51,731 bases of DNA from JAVZLQ01 sp049700035 (GTDB lineage Archaea; Thermoproteota; Bathyarchaeia; Bathyarchaeales; Bathycorpusculaceae): positions 1-51,731 of the forward strand of contig JBNAWC010000004.1 in assembly GCA_049700035.1 (NCBI GenBank), given 5' to 3'. Each line of letters opens with the position of its first letter. Position 1 is the stretch's first letter. Under the pieces are notes generated by a model. It was not told where the DNA came from. It was given only the letters and a program-made list of their open reading frames with translations, and made no database searches. Position numbers and translations under genes: made by a program. Positions 23,883 to 31,833 of the stretch are shown here, piece by piece.

Positions 23883-25610
23883 TTATGCTTGTTTGTTCAG
23901 GTAGTTTTGGAGTTGTTCTCCGTACTTGTATCCTGTGTCTGGGAATATGAGGGCGTATACACCTTTTGCTTTTGTGATTTTGTTGAATGCGCTTACTATG
24001 GCGCCAGCGCTTAAGCCTATTAGTATGCCTTCTTTTCTTGCTGTGTTTATTGTGCCTTCTATTGCTTCTGTTTGGGTTACGTCTATGATGTGGTCGAAGT
24101 GTGCCCAGTGGTACCATTTCATTCCTGTTTCTATTCTTCTTATTCCTGGTATTGTTTCGTTTTTGGCTGGTTGGACTCCGATGATTTCTACTTTGTTTTT
24201 ATATTTTGTTTTGAAGTAGATGGATATGGCGCTCATATGCCCCGACGTTCCTAGACCGCCGATTATGCATGTGGGTTTTAAACCTAAACTGCTTAGTTGG
24301 TCGTCTAGTTCTTTCGCTGTGTGTTTTAGGTGGACCTTCAGGTTTGCGTCGTTTTCGAATTGGTTTAGGTGTGTGGCTTTGTCTGCGTTTGCTTCTGCTT
24401 CGACTTGGTTTATGGCTTCTACTGTTAGGTTTATTGGGAGTCTTACGATTTCTGCTCCTAGAGCTTTTAGGTATGTGTCGCTTATTTTTTGGATGGTTTT
24501 GGGAATGTAGAGTTTGGTTTTTATTCCAAGCGTGTTTGCGATTGATGTTAGTGCGATTCCAGTGTTTGTTGAAGTTGCCTCGTAAAGTATGTTTCTGAGT
24601 TCTCCGTTTTCTAAGGCTTCTTTTATCATTGCCCAGCCCACTCTGTCTTTTACGCTGTTGCTGAAGGGATTGAAGCCCTCAAGTTTTGCAAAAACAGTTA
24701 TGCCGTTGCTGGAGAGCGACTTCAACTTGACTAGTGGGGTGGGCCATGTGCCTTGCAGTAAATCAAGCGTGCTTTCATACACGTGAAGGGTGTTTTTGCT
24801 TTTCTTTTTTTGTGGTAGGAGTTTTCTTAGTGGGATTTCTTCTATTTTGATTGGTTCTGTTAGTATTTTGAAGGTTTTCGGTTGTAGTCTTGGGCCTTTC
24901 ACTCCAGCCTTTATTATTTCTTCTTTGGTTATGGGCTGCGTGGTTTTTATTTTTGCTTTTTGGATGTTGATGGCAATTGCTGGGGCTTTTTCTGCTGTCA
25001 ATAGGTCTAAAGCTTGATGGACTTCGTTTCCTTCGAGAATAGTGTTTGTGGCTCTGTCAATTATTATTGGGGCGTCAACTTTTTTTGTTTGCAAAAATCT
25101 TGTGTAAAGCGATAATACGTCTCTAGTGTTTGTACGCATTGTAGTTTTGAGCAGGTTTAAGTTTACAAGTTTTATTTCCTGCCTAAACATTTCTAATGGG
25201 GCATCAATCCTTTTTTCTATTGCTGATATGTGCGTGGCATCGTTGGACCTTTTGATTAGGTGCTTTGACGTTTTTGGTGGAAGCTTTTTTCCGCTTATTC
25301 CAGCTTCAATTACAGCCTTTTTTGTTAGTTTGAAGTCTTTTCTCCAACTCTGAACATCGATTAGTGGCGATTCGTAGTCGATGTAAATTACTGGTATGGT
25401 TTTGCATTGTAATTCCTTGAGGGCTGTGAAGCGATGTTCTCCGTCGATTATAACGTTTGATTTTTTGTCTGCTATTATTGGGTATTTTAGGGCGTTGTCT
25501 GCTTCTATGCTTCTTTTTAGTTCTGCTAGGCGTTTTGCGTCGACTTCCTCGTGTGGTTTTAGTTTTTCTAGACTGATGAGTTGTGGTTCTGTTATTGTTT
25601 CTTTTTGCAT
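23883..25610 (-). CDS. Fused serine kinase-like (ParB/SerK) and cysteine synthase-like protein
   Basis: 575 residues with three parts. Residues ~10-125 are a ParB/Srx-like SerK domain: PHEEVDAKRLAEL, VIIDGEHRFTAL (DGEHR 56-60), ending AGISGKKLPPKTSKH. Residues ~145-256 repeat that plan (IIIDRATNTILEGNEVHQAL, then AGVKGPRLQPKTFK) but lack the DGxHR motif. Residues ~278-575 are a fold-type II PLP enzyme with the Lys in FSNSVKDRVG (K321), EATSTNTGI and GGLGTSGH. SerK makes O-phosphoserine from serine with ADP, and O-phosphoserine sulfhydrylase turns it into cysteine, so the fusion could run both steps. Two palindromes and a Cys-rich regulator lie upstream. Confidence 0.85.
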   Translation of the reverse strand: MQKETITEPQLISLEKLKPHEEVDAKRLAELKRSIEADNALKYPIIADKKSNVIIDGEHRFTALKELQCKTIPVIYIDYESPLIDVQSWRKDFKLTKKAVIEAGISGKKLPPKTSKHLIKRSNDATHISAIEKRIDAPLEMFRQEIKLVNLNLLKTTMRTNTRDVLSLYTRFLQTKKVDAPIIIDRATNTILEGNEVHQALDLLTAEKAPAIAINIQKAKIKTTQPITKEEIIKAGVKGPRLQPKTFKILTEPIKIEEIPLRKLLPQKKKSKNTLHVYESTLDLLQGTWPTPLVKLKSLSSNGITVFAKLEGFNPFSNSVKDRVGWAMIKEALENGELRNILYEATSTNTGIALTSIANTLGIKTKLYIPKTIQKISDTYLKALGAEIVRLPINLTVEAINQVEAEANADKATHLNQFENDANLKVHLKHTAKELDDQLSSLGLKPTCIIGGLGTSGHMSAISIYFKTKYKNKVEIIGVQPAKNETIPGIRRIETGMKWYHWAHFDHIIDVTQTEAIEGTINTARKEGILIGLSAGAIVSAFNKITKAKGVYALIFPDTGYKYGEQLQNYLNKQA

Positions 25611-25696
25611 GTGTTATTGTCCCGTTTAACAGTGTTAAATTATTTAACGCCGTTAAACATATATAAGCTTAACACCTACAAATAACACGAGACAAA
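25611..25696. promoter_or_regulatory. Divergent promoter with two 15-bp palindromic operators
   Basis: This gap between the divergent serine kinase/cysteine synthase and regulator genes holds two perfect palindromes of one pattern. TTTAACAGTGTTAAA is at 25625-25639 and TTTAACGCCGTTAAA at 25643-25657, with centres 18 bp apart. A TATA-like CATATATAAGC (25659-25669) serves the plus-strand regulator about 30 bp before its ATG. TTAAATAATTTAA on the minus strand can serve the fusion gene. An outer inverted repeat GTGTTATT/AATAACAC marks the edges (25611, 25681). Confidence 0.8.
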
Positions 25697-26086
25697 ATGA
25701 AACCACCATGCATGATAATAGTAAAACATGTGCTGCCCGCAATCAGAGTTCTCGTGGCAAAGGAACTCATGGAAAAATATGGTATGCGCAAAATAGATGC
25801 ATCAGAGAAAATGGAGCTAACACCAGCAGCCATAACGCAGTACTCTAAGGGCGAGCGTGGAGCAAGCTTTATTGGCGATATGGCAAAGTCTGAAGAGACC
25901 ATGAAAAGGATTTCAAAGCTTGCTGAAACAATAGCGAAGAGTGATTCGCCAGTGGAAGAGGCTATAGAGCAGCTTTGCGGGATATGTGAAACAATAAGAG
26001 CTGAAGAGTTACTTTGTGAACTGCATAGGGAGGAGCTTCCAGCCTTACAGAAGTGCAAATGTCCAGTGTGCACGCGTTCAGTTTAA
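25697..26086 (+). CDS. HTH regulator with Cys-rich C-terminus (COG2522-like)
   Basis: 129 residues. VKHVLPAIRVLVAKELMEKYGMRKIDASEKMELTPAAITQYSKGERG is an XRE-type helix-turn-helix of the archaeal COG2522 style. A helical middle part follows, then CGICETIRAEELLCELH...CKCPVC with six cysteines that could bind an Fe-S cluster or zinc. It is transcribed away from the fusion gene, and the two palindromes lie between them, so it most likely controls that gene and itself. Its signal could be sulfide, cysteine or redox state, but that is inference. Confidence 0.8.
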   Translation: MKPPCMIIVKHVLPAIRVLVAKELMEKYGMRKIDASEKMELTPAAITQYSKGERGASFIGDMAKSEETMKRISKLAETIAKSDSPVEEAIEQLCGICETIRAEELLCELHREELPALQKCKCPVCTRSV

Positions 26087-26280
26087 CGTAAATTTGCTAT
26101 TGCGGGCACTTTCAAGGGCTTCTTTTTGTTCGCAACTTTCACTATTTTGATTTTTGCACTTTTTAGGATTTGTTTTGCTGCTTTTCTTGCCTCTTCTCTG
26201 TTTGGATAATCCCCTTTTAATTCAATCCATGGAAGTGTCTCGTCAAGCTTTACCCAAACCGCGTACAACATCTTCACCAT
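26083..26280 (-). CDS. Small conserved-looking hypothetical protein
   Basis: 65 residues, family not recognised. The pattern is beta (MLYAVWVKLDETLPWIELKG), alpha (NREEARKAAKQILKSA), beta (KIKIVKV), with a basic tail. Codon use and amino-acid composition look genuine. It ends within 4 nt of the regulator stop. A second Met (MLYAVW) three codons in is an alternative start. Confidence 0.55.
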   Translation of the reverse strand: MVKMLYAVWVKLDETLPWIELKGDYPNREEARKAAKQILKSAKIKIVKVANKKKPLKVPAIANLR

Positions 26281-26357
26281 TGTTGCTGAGTTTTAGATTT
26301 TGGATTATTAAAACGGTTATGAATTTGGAATATTGATTTTTGTTAAAGGTTTTGCTT

Positions 26358-26371
26358 GGAAACTTATTTAA
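26358..26371 (+). promoter_or_regulatory. BRE/TATA promoter for the leader RNA and MgtE-like gene
   Basis: GGAAAC followed by TTATTTAAGG is a good archaeal BRE plus TATA box. The expected start of transcription, about 25-30 nt downstream, falls at 26393-26399, exactly where the leader's closing helix begins. Confidence 0.6.
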
Positions 26372-26395
26372 GGAATTTCTGTGCATCTTCTATGT

Positions 26396-26612
26396 TTTAG
26401 GAGCGAGCATTGGAGTGAAGCTTAAAGGCTCCTCAAATGGGGTTCCATTGGAGGGGTGCCTATGGATGGGCGAAGATGGTGGACAAAATGAAGGTGAAAA
26501 TGCTAATACGCAGCAGCATACGTCATGCTCGACTCCTGAACCGTGCAACCGCGAGCCCTAAAAACGCTGCTTTACGTAAACTTTTCTTGCCAATAACTTT
26601 TCTGGAGGCTTT
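26396..26612 (+). ncRNA. Candidate structured leader RNA (possible riboswitch)
   Basis: A ~220-nt gene-free leader, GC-rich relative to its flanks, precedes the MgtE-like transporter. AGGAGCGAGCAT (26399-26410) pairs with ATGCTCG, a bulged A, and CTCCT (26525-26537). Inside, AGGC TCCTC A AATGG (26426-26440) pairs with CCATT G GAGGG GT GCCT around a GGTT loop, and ATGCT (26500) pairs with AGCAT (26515). GCTCG (26527-26531) can alternatively pair with CGAGC (26552-26556), and CTCC (26533-26536) with the GGAG of the ribosome-binding site (26604-26607). Mutually exclusive pairings near the start codon suggest translational control, perhaps by Mg2+ or another cation. It does not match a leader class I can name securely. 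Confidence 0.55.
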
Positions 26613-26618
26613 TTGCCA

Positions 26619-27836
26619 ATGACCGCCAAAATGAATTCCAAGGTCTTTTCAGAGGCTTTCAGAGAGTCCCTAGCGGCATACACTTTTGATGTTGGCGGGA
26701 TACTTGCTGGCTTCATATTCTACTTACTGGTTATTTCAAAACTTGATTCTTTTCAAGCGCCATGGATTATCGCGGTTTACCCAACAATTTTAAGTGCTAA
26801 GGGCACCTTTGGCGGGTTGCTTTCTGGACGCTTAAGCGCTGCACTGCACGTTGGAACAATTTACCCAAGGTTTCTTAACAACACAAAGGCTTTTTACAAA
26901 CTTTTTGACGCCGTTATCTTCATAAATTTTGAAACATGCATAGCCATGGGTTTAATTTCACTTGTTTTCGGAAGCCTCTTTTGGGGAATTTCGTCCCCAA
27001 ACTTTTCCGAAATTTTATCTGTTTTAATGGCAACTATGGCTTTAGGATTAACCATTTCCATGCTTACAATGCTTGTTACTTTTACCTCCTTCAAGAAGGG
27101 TTTAGACACTGACATAACAGTGTACCCTATAATGTCAACTGTTGCTGACATAACCATGACTGTTTGTTACGCCATAATTCTCCATATCTTCTTTTTCACA
27201 GATTTCTTTGGAGAATATGCAGTAGCCGCAGTTGCCATCGCATTCGCCATTTTAGCCCTTTATATTCTAATGAGAAACCGCCATGAAGAAGATTTTGTTA
27301 AGACTGTTAAAGAATTTTCCTTTACGCTGATAGTCGTGGCTTTCATTGTGAACATTACTGGCACCTTTCTTTACATAATAAGTGATGTTATATTGACGGG
27401 CAGGAGCGAAATATACACTGTTTATCCAGCCCTAATGGATTTAGTTGGCGACGTTGGTTCTATTATTGGGTCTACTGCCACAACAAAGCTCACTTTGGGT
27501 TTGCTCAAACCTTCGCTTTCGTCAATAAAGGGGCACTTAAACAATGTTTTTGGAGCATGGACAGCCTCTCTGGTAATGTTTACTATTCTGTCAACGTTAT
27601 CGCTTTCAATAAACAATGCCCTTTCGCAGTTCTTGATGTTCACTGCAACCATTTTAACCGCAAACGTAATTGCTGTTTCACTAATAACTTTGATATCTTA
27701 CGCCACCGCCATTCTAACTTTCCATAGAGGGCTAGATCTAGACACCTTTATAATCCCCATTGAGAGTTCTCTTGCAGACACCGTAACCTCTGCAGCTCTG
27801 CTTGTCGCCATAGTTATCTGTGGCTACAGCCTTTAA
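26619..27836 (+). CDS. MgtE/SLC41-like divalent cation transporter (COG1824-like)
   Basis: About 405 residues and almost wholly membrane. Two homologous halves each hold about five helices: the first with VYPTILSAKGTFGGLLSGRLSAALHVGTIYP, the second with VYPALMDLVGDVGSIIGSTATTKLTLG. These are the two copies of the MgtE integral-membrane domain. No cytosolic CBS domains are present, so gating must come from elsewhere, probably the PhoU/TrkA-C protein next door. It likely moves Mg2+ or a related divalent ion. ATG 26619 has GGAGG ten nt upstream. The structured leader precedes it. Confidence 0.88.
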   Translation: MTAKMNSKVFSEAFRESLAAYTFDVGGILAGFIFYLLVISKLDSFQAPWIIAVYPTILSAKGTFGGLLSGRLSAALHVGTIYPRFLNNTKAFYKLFDAVIFINFETCIAMGLISLVFGSLFWGISSPNFSEILSVLMATMALGLTISMLTMLVTFTSFKKGLDTDITVYPIMSTVADITMTVCYAIILHIFFFTDFFGEYAVAAVAIAFAILALYILMRNRHEEDFVKTVKEFSFTLIVVAFIVNITGTFLYIISDVILTGRSEIYTVYPALMDLVGDVGSIIGSTATTKLTLGLLKPSLSSIKGHLNNVFGAWTASLVMFTILSTLSLSINNALSQFLMFTATILTANVIAVSLITLISYATAILTFHRGLDLDTFIIPIESSLADTVTSAALLVAIVICGYSL

Positions 27837-27899
27837 TTGGAGATAGGGTTAAAATATTTCTTGTTTCATTTATAATCCGCGTGGAGCGACAAAAGTAGT

Positions 27900-29090
27900 A
27901 TGCCTCACCGCTTCGAAAAGATTGAGTATAAGCCCATACCTGCTAGAGAGCTTCTCCTAGAAATGAAGAACCTTTCCGAATTAATGATTGATTTGGCATA
28001 TTCAGCCGCGTTATTCAACGACAAGGACCTTGCGGAAGACGTTTTAGAGCTTGAATCCCGTGTTGATACGCTTTCATATCTCTTGGAGATTTCAATAATG
28101 GTTGCTGCAAGAGACGCCCGAGACGCTGAAGATTTGCTTGGTGTTTCCACGGTGGCTTCTGCCGCGGATAAGATTTCAGACGCTGCCGCTGACATCGCTG
28201 CGATAGTAACGCAGAACATTGGCGTGCATCCAATTGTGAGCGAAATTTTTGAAAAGGTTGAGGAGCGCCTGTTACGTGCAAGGGTAAGCGAAGGTTCTGC
28301 GATTGCTGGGAAGCAAATAGGCGAGTTAAAATTAGCCGCTGAGATGGGCGTAGATATAATTGCAATAAAGCGGAACAAGGACTGGATAATTAACCCTAAA
28401 GAGACAGAAAAAATCCTTAGCGGAGACTTTTTAATTGCGAGAGGCGCACCAGTTGGAATTGATGAGCTAAAAGAGTTTGCAGAGGGCAGACGCAAAACAG
28501 AACAAGCGAGTGTTTCGAAGAAGCGGCAAAAAGAATTTGAGGAAATTGTTAGGCGTTTCGTAGAATTAAAGGACACTTCTGAACTAATGATTGACTTGGC
28601 TTATTCCTCACTGTTGTATGATAACAAGGGGCTCGCCGAAGAAGTGCAGAAACTTGAGGAGTATGTGGACAAGTTGCACACAGACTTTGAACTATGCGTT
28701 CTCTCAAGCAGCTTTAAAAAGGATGAGGCACGAGGCTTTCTCGGCTTAATACGACTAGGCGTGGTTGCTGAGAAAATAGCCGACGCAGCAGCCGAAATAG
28801 CCGAGGTTGTCTTAAGAGGTTTGGAGCCGCACCCAATATTAAAAAGCGCCATTGAAGAGGCGGAGGAAACAATTACGCATGTTTGTGTGACGGCAAATTC
28901 ACCTTTGGCTAACAAAACCATACGCGAGGCGCGTATTCCGGAGGAGACTGGAATGTGGGTTCTCGCCATAAGAAAAGGCGAAAAGTGCATAAGACCAAAA
29001 CCCGACTCAAAAATCGAAGTGGGCGACGTCTTAATCGCGTCTGGATACGCCGAAGGCGCAGAGGACTTAAAACGGCTGGCTTCTCCATAG
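27900..29090 (+). CDS. Tandem PhoU-TrkA_C protein (COG3273-like)
   Basis: 396 residues made of a duplicated unit. Each half has a PhoU-like helical bundle (DLAYSAALFNDKDLAEDVLELE... and DLAYSSLLYDNKGLAEEVQKLE...) followed by a TrkA_C/RCK_C ligand-binding domain (SEGSAIAGKQIGELKLAAEMGVDIIAIKR... and ANSPLANKTIREARIPEETGMWVLAIRKG...). Such proteins regularly sit next to MgtE-like permeases and are thought to regulate them. It follows the transporter by 63 nt on the same strand. The RCK_C parts may sense a nucleotide or ion at the inner membrane face. Confidence 0.88.
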   Translation: MPHRFEKIEYKPIPARELLLEMKNLSELMIDLAYSAALFNDKDLAEDVLELESRVDTLSYLLEISIMVAARDARDAEDLLGVSTVASAADKISDAAADIAAIVTQNIGVHPIVSEIFEKVEERLLRARVSEGSAIAGKQIGELKLAAEMGVDIIAIKRNKDWIINPKETEKILSGDFLIARGAPVGIDELKEFAEGRRKTEQASVSKKRQKEFEEIVRRFVELKDTSELMIDLAYSSLLYDNKGLAEEVQKLEEYVDKLHTDFELCVLSSSFKKDEARGFLGLIRLGVVAEKIADAAAEIAEVVLRGLEPHPILKSAIEEAEETITHVCVTANSPLANKTIREARIPEETGMWVLAIRKGEKCIRPKPDSKIEVGDVLIASGYAEGAEDLKRLASP

Positions 29091-29108
29091 TTTTCGCTCA
29101 AGCGTAGT

Positions 29109-29582
29109 TTGGATAATTATTCTGGATTCACTAACACTATAAAGGTGGAATCCGATTCTAAATTAGAGGAGGGTACGCCAATCCCCAAAAACAAAGGTAA
29201 CCAAGGTAATCAAAGCTTCACTTGTCCAAACCCTTCTTGCGGGAGGGTATTCACAAAGCCAATCAAAGCCGAAAATCTAAGCCTGAAAAACGGGACTTAT
29301 GATGCTTGTCCCTACTGCCTAACAGAGATAACCGTTGAAAAAAGCATCTTGATAACGGAGGAAACAGAGAAAGAGAAGCCTACACCATTAATCGAGAAAA
29401 GCGTCAAACAAGAAGCGCAGCCAACACTCGAAAGAGTACACAGCGAAACCATTACCAAACCCGACACATGTGCGCACCATTTCGGATACTTGAGCCAACG
29501 TTCAACAAAGGAGAAGATACCCGAAGAATGCATGATGTGCGAGAAAATTGTTCAATGCATGCTTCAGCGCGTAAAAGGCTAG
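29109..29582 (+). CDS. Hypothetical zinc-ribbon protein
   Basis: 157 residues from a TTG start, 18 nt after the PhoU-TrkA_C gene. SFTCPNPSCGRVFTKP and YDACPYCLTEITVE form a two-part Cys cluster resembling a zinc ribbon. A second Cys-rich tail (CAHHFGYL...CMMCEKIVQC) could form another site. The middle is acidic, Lys/Glu-rich and probably unstructured. I do not recognise the family. Confidence 0.6.
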   Translation: MDNYSGFTNTIKVESDSKLEEGTPIPKNKGNQGNQSFTCPNPSCGRVFTKPIKAENLSLKNGTYDACPYCLTEITVEKSILITEETEKEKPTPLIEKSVKQEAQPTLERVHSETITKPDTCAHHFGYLSQRSTKEKIPEECMMCEKIVQCMLQRVKG

Positions 29583-29658
29583 TTGGTTACAAATGATACA
29601 CACGCGCTTTTTTAAGGCTTCAAGTTTCCCTTTAAAACTTGGTTAGGAGACAGCATAG

Positions 29659-30030
29659 TTGTCAGCAGCCATGCAGAAGCGCGTTCCAGGAGTTCTCACA
29701 CCCGCAACTCAAGCGAAGAGTTTGAATGCTGAAACCGTTACGGCTATTGCCACGGGTTTTCTTAAGAGGATTGGAAATAAGGGAGGTCTAAAGCCGAAAA
29801 GGGTTTCGCTGGAGGAGAACATTTACACCGTTGAAGTTGAGATGAAAAAGTTTAACGCTATCGTTAAAGTTGACGCTGAAACTCATGAGATTAAGGAATA
29901 TGAAATACAACCTAAAGGCGAGGAAACACCGTTCATTTCTGTGTCTCCAAAGGTTATTCTCATGATGCTTGGGATTTCCGCCGCAGTTTACGTAGCCTTA
30001 AATTTTGCATTTAAACTACTCGGCTTTTAG
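29659..30030 (+). CDS. Hypothetical protein with C-terminal membrane anchor
   Basis: 123 residues from TTG with AGGAGA eight nt upstream. An N-terminal helical segment (LNAETVTAIATGFLKRIGN) leads into KPKRVSLEENIYTVEVEMKKFNAIVKVDAETHEIKEYEI, a beta pattern that resembles a PepSY-like strand set. One membrane helix (VILMMLGISAAVYVALNFAF) ends the protein. Function unknown; it may be a membrane-tethered sensor or protease inhibitor-type domain. Confidence 0.6.
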   Translation: MSAAMQKRVPGVLTPATQAKSLNAETVTAIATGFLKRIGNKGGLKPKRVSLEENIYTVEVEMKKFNAIVKVDAETHEIKEYEIQPKGEETPFISVSPKVILMMLGISAAVYVALNFAFKLLGF

Positions 30031-30090
30031 CATATTTACTGCACGAAGTGAAGATATCAAAATTTAGAATTTTGAATAGGGCTACTGCTG

Positions 30091-30462
30091 CTAGCTTTTT
30101 CTTCTCCTCTCAGTCTTCTTCTCTTCTTCCACTGTTTCCGCCGCTGGCTTTTCTTCAGGTTTTTCTTCGGCTTTTTCTTCTGCTCTCTCCATCTCCTTTG
30201 TTATTTCCTCTATTGGTTTTGGAGGTGGAGTCGTCGCCATTGTCAACCCAATCCATGCGCCTATAGCCATTATAGCAATGAAAGCTATGAACACTGGAAC
30301 TGCTATTAGCCAGAATCTTATGCCGTCCTCGGCTCCAGCACCGCTTACCCATCCAACATCTATCATCCATTGGGGATAAAACAGTGTTACCGTGTAGAAT
30401 AGTGCTATTATCACGCAAACTGTCAATATTACTCCGCCTATTGATTGATCTTTACTAACCAT
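30091..30462 (-). CDS. Hypothetical two-helix membrane protein with acidic tail
   Basis: 123 residues. Two membrane helices (GGVILTVCVIIALFYTVTLFY and FWLIAVPVFIAFIAIMAIGAWIGL) are joined by a short outside loop. The C-terminal ~50 residues are Pro/Glu/Lys-rich and end in RRRKS, probably a disordered cytoplasmic tail. Family not recognised. It stands alone between convergent and divergent neighbours. Confidence 0.6.
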   Translation of the reverse strand: MVSKDQSIGGVILTVCVIIALFYTVTLFYPQWMIDVGWVSGAGAEDGIRFWLIAVPVFIAFIAIMAIGAWIGLTMATTPPPKPIEEITKEMERAEEKAEEKPEEKPAAETVEEEKKTERRRKS

Positions 30463-30537
30463 TTATGCATCACCATATGAACCCATGTTTACTAGCTTAA
30501 GCTTTAAAAATTTTGCCGTGTTTTTCGAGTTTTACAG

Positions 30538-31794
30538 TTATATTGTTCCCATTTCCCATGTTGATAAATACTGTTTTTGTTCTTCTGTTAATTCATCTAT
30601 TTCTATATTCATGGCTTTGAGTTTGAGTTTGGCAACGGTCTCGTCTATTTCCTTTGGCACGGTGTGGACTTTTGGTGGAAGTTTCTCTGTTTTTGCTAGA
30701 TGTTCCACGCATAGGGCTTGGTTTGCGAAGGACATGTCCATGACTTCGGATGGGTGTCCTTCTGCTGCTGCCAAGTTTACGAGTCTTCCTTCTGCCAGAA
30801 GGTAAATTTTTCTTCCATCCTTTAATGTGTATTCATCCAAGTTTTGGCGTATGTTTCTCTTTGAGATGGAAATTTTCTCCAAATCCTTTATGCTTATTTC
30901 AACGTTGAAGTGTCCGCTGTTTGCAAGTATTGCTCCGTCCTTCATTTTTTCCATGTGCTCCTTTCTAACGACGTTTATGTCGCCTGTTGCCGTGACGAAT
31001 ATGTCGCCTATTGTGGCTGCTTCCGCTATTGGCATTACGCGGAAACCGTTTAATGCTGCTTCAAGTGCCCTAAGCGGGTTGACCTCTGTTATTATTACGT
31101 TTGCACCCATTCCTTGTGCGCGCATGGCTATTCCTCTTGCGCACCATCCGTAGCCGCAGACAACAAAGTTTTTTCCTGCCAGAAGGATGTTTGTTGCCCT
31201 TAAGATGCCGTCTATTGTGCTTTGTCCTGTTCCATAGCGGTTGTCGAACAAGTATTTTGTGTATGTGTCGTTTACGGCAATTATTGGATATTTGAGTGTT
31301 CCAGACTTCTCCATTGCGCGTAGTCTTAAAACGCCCGTTGTTGTTTCTTCAGTTCCGCCTTTAATGTTTTTTATGTTCTCTGTTCTTTTGCTGTGGATTG
31401 TTCCAACAAGGTCTGCTCCATCATCAAGCGTTATTACTGGCTTGAAGTCTATGACGCGTTCAATACACCAGTAATACTCTTCTGTTGTCTGCCCCCTCCA
31501 AGCAAAAACATGTGCCCCCTTATCTACGAGGGCTGCTGCCACGTCATCTTGCGTGGAAAGCGGGTTTGACCCGCATAACGCTACTTCTGCGCCTCCCACC
31601 AAAAGGGTTTCAATTAGAACTGCCGTTTCTTTTGTTACGTGTAGGCATGCGCCAAGTGTTAAGCCCTTCAATGGTTTTTCTTTGCTGAACCTTTTTTTGA
31701 TTTGTTCTAGCACTGGCATGTGGCGTGATGCCCATTCTATTTGTAAATCGCCCTTTTGGGCTAGGCTCTTATCCTTAACTTTATACTGTTCCAT
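30538..31794 (-). CDS. ahcY: S-adenosylhomocysteine hydrolase
   Basis: 418 residues, the usual archaeal length. It reversibly splits S-adenosylhomocysteine to adenosine and homocysteine with bound NAD+. Visible parts are QIEWASRHMPVL, GLTLGACLHVTKETAVL, TLDDGADL, DNRYGTGQSTIDGI, the Rossmann motif VVCGYGWCARGIAMRAQGMG, and C-terminal EGRLVNLAAAEGHPSEVMDMSFANQAL with its conserved His. It lies 39 nt after the SAH/MTA deaminase gene on the same strand. Confidence 0.96.
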   Translation of the reverse strand: MEQYKVKDKSLAQKGDLQIEWASRHMPVLEQIKKRFSKEKPLKGLTLGACLHVTKETAVLIETLLVGGAEVALCGSNPLSTQDDVAAALVDKGAHVFAWRGQTTEEYYWCIERVIDFKPVITLDDGADLVGTIHSKRTENIKNIKGGTEETTTGVLRLRAMEKSGTLKYPIIAVNDTYTKYLFDNRYGTGQSTIDGILRATNILLAGKNFVVCGYGWCARGIAMRAQGMGANVIITEVNPLRALEAALNGFRVMPIAEAATIGDIFVTATGDINVVRKEHMEKMKDGAILANSGHFNVEISIKDLEKISISKRNIRQNLDEYTLKDGRKIYLLAEGRLVNLAAAEGHPSEVMDMSFANQALCVEHLAKTEKLPPKVHTVPKEIDETVAKLKLKAMNIEIDELTEEQKQYLSTWEMGTI

Positions 31795-31833
31795 TTTTGT
31801 CCACTTTACTAAGCTTCACTTGTGATAGGCTAT

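Noticed and set aside
24269..24598. Leu-rich frames opposite the serine kinase/cysteine synthase gene
   Set aside because: They are antisense shadows with strongly biased composition and no independent start signals.
26396..26612. Firm assignment of the leader as an M-box Mg2+ riboswitch
   Set aside because: A few short segments resemble M-box sequence, but the architecture differs and the match cannot be confirmed by eye.
26340..26622. Two short open frames in the leader before the MgtE-like gene
   Set aside because: Their products look random, and base-pairing explains the stretch better than coding.
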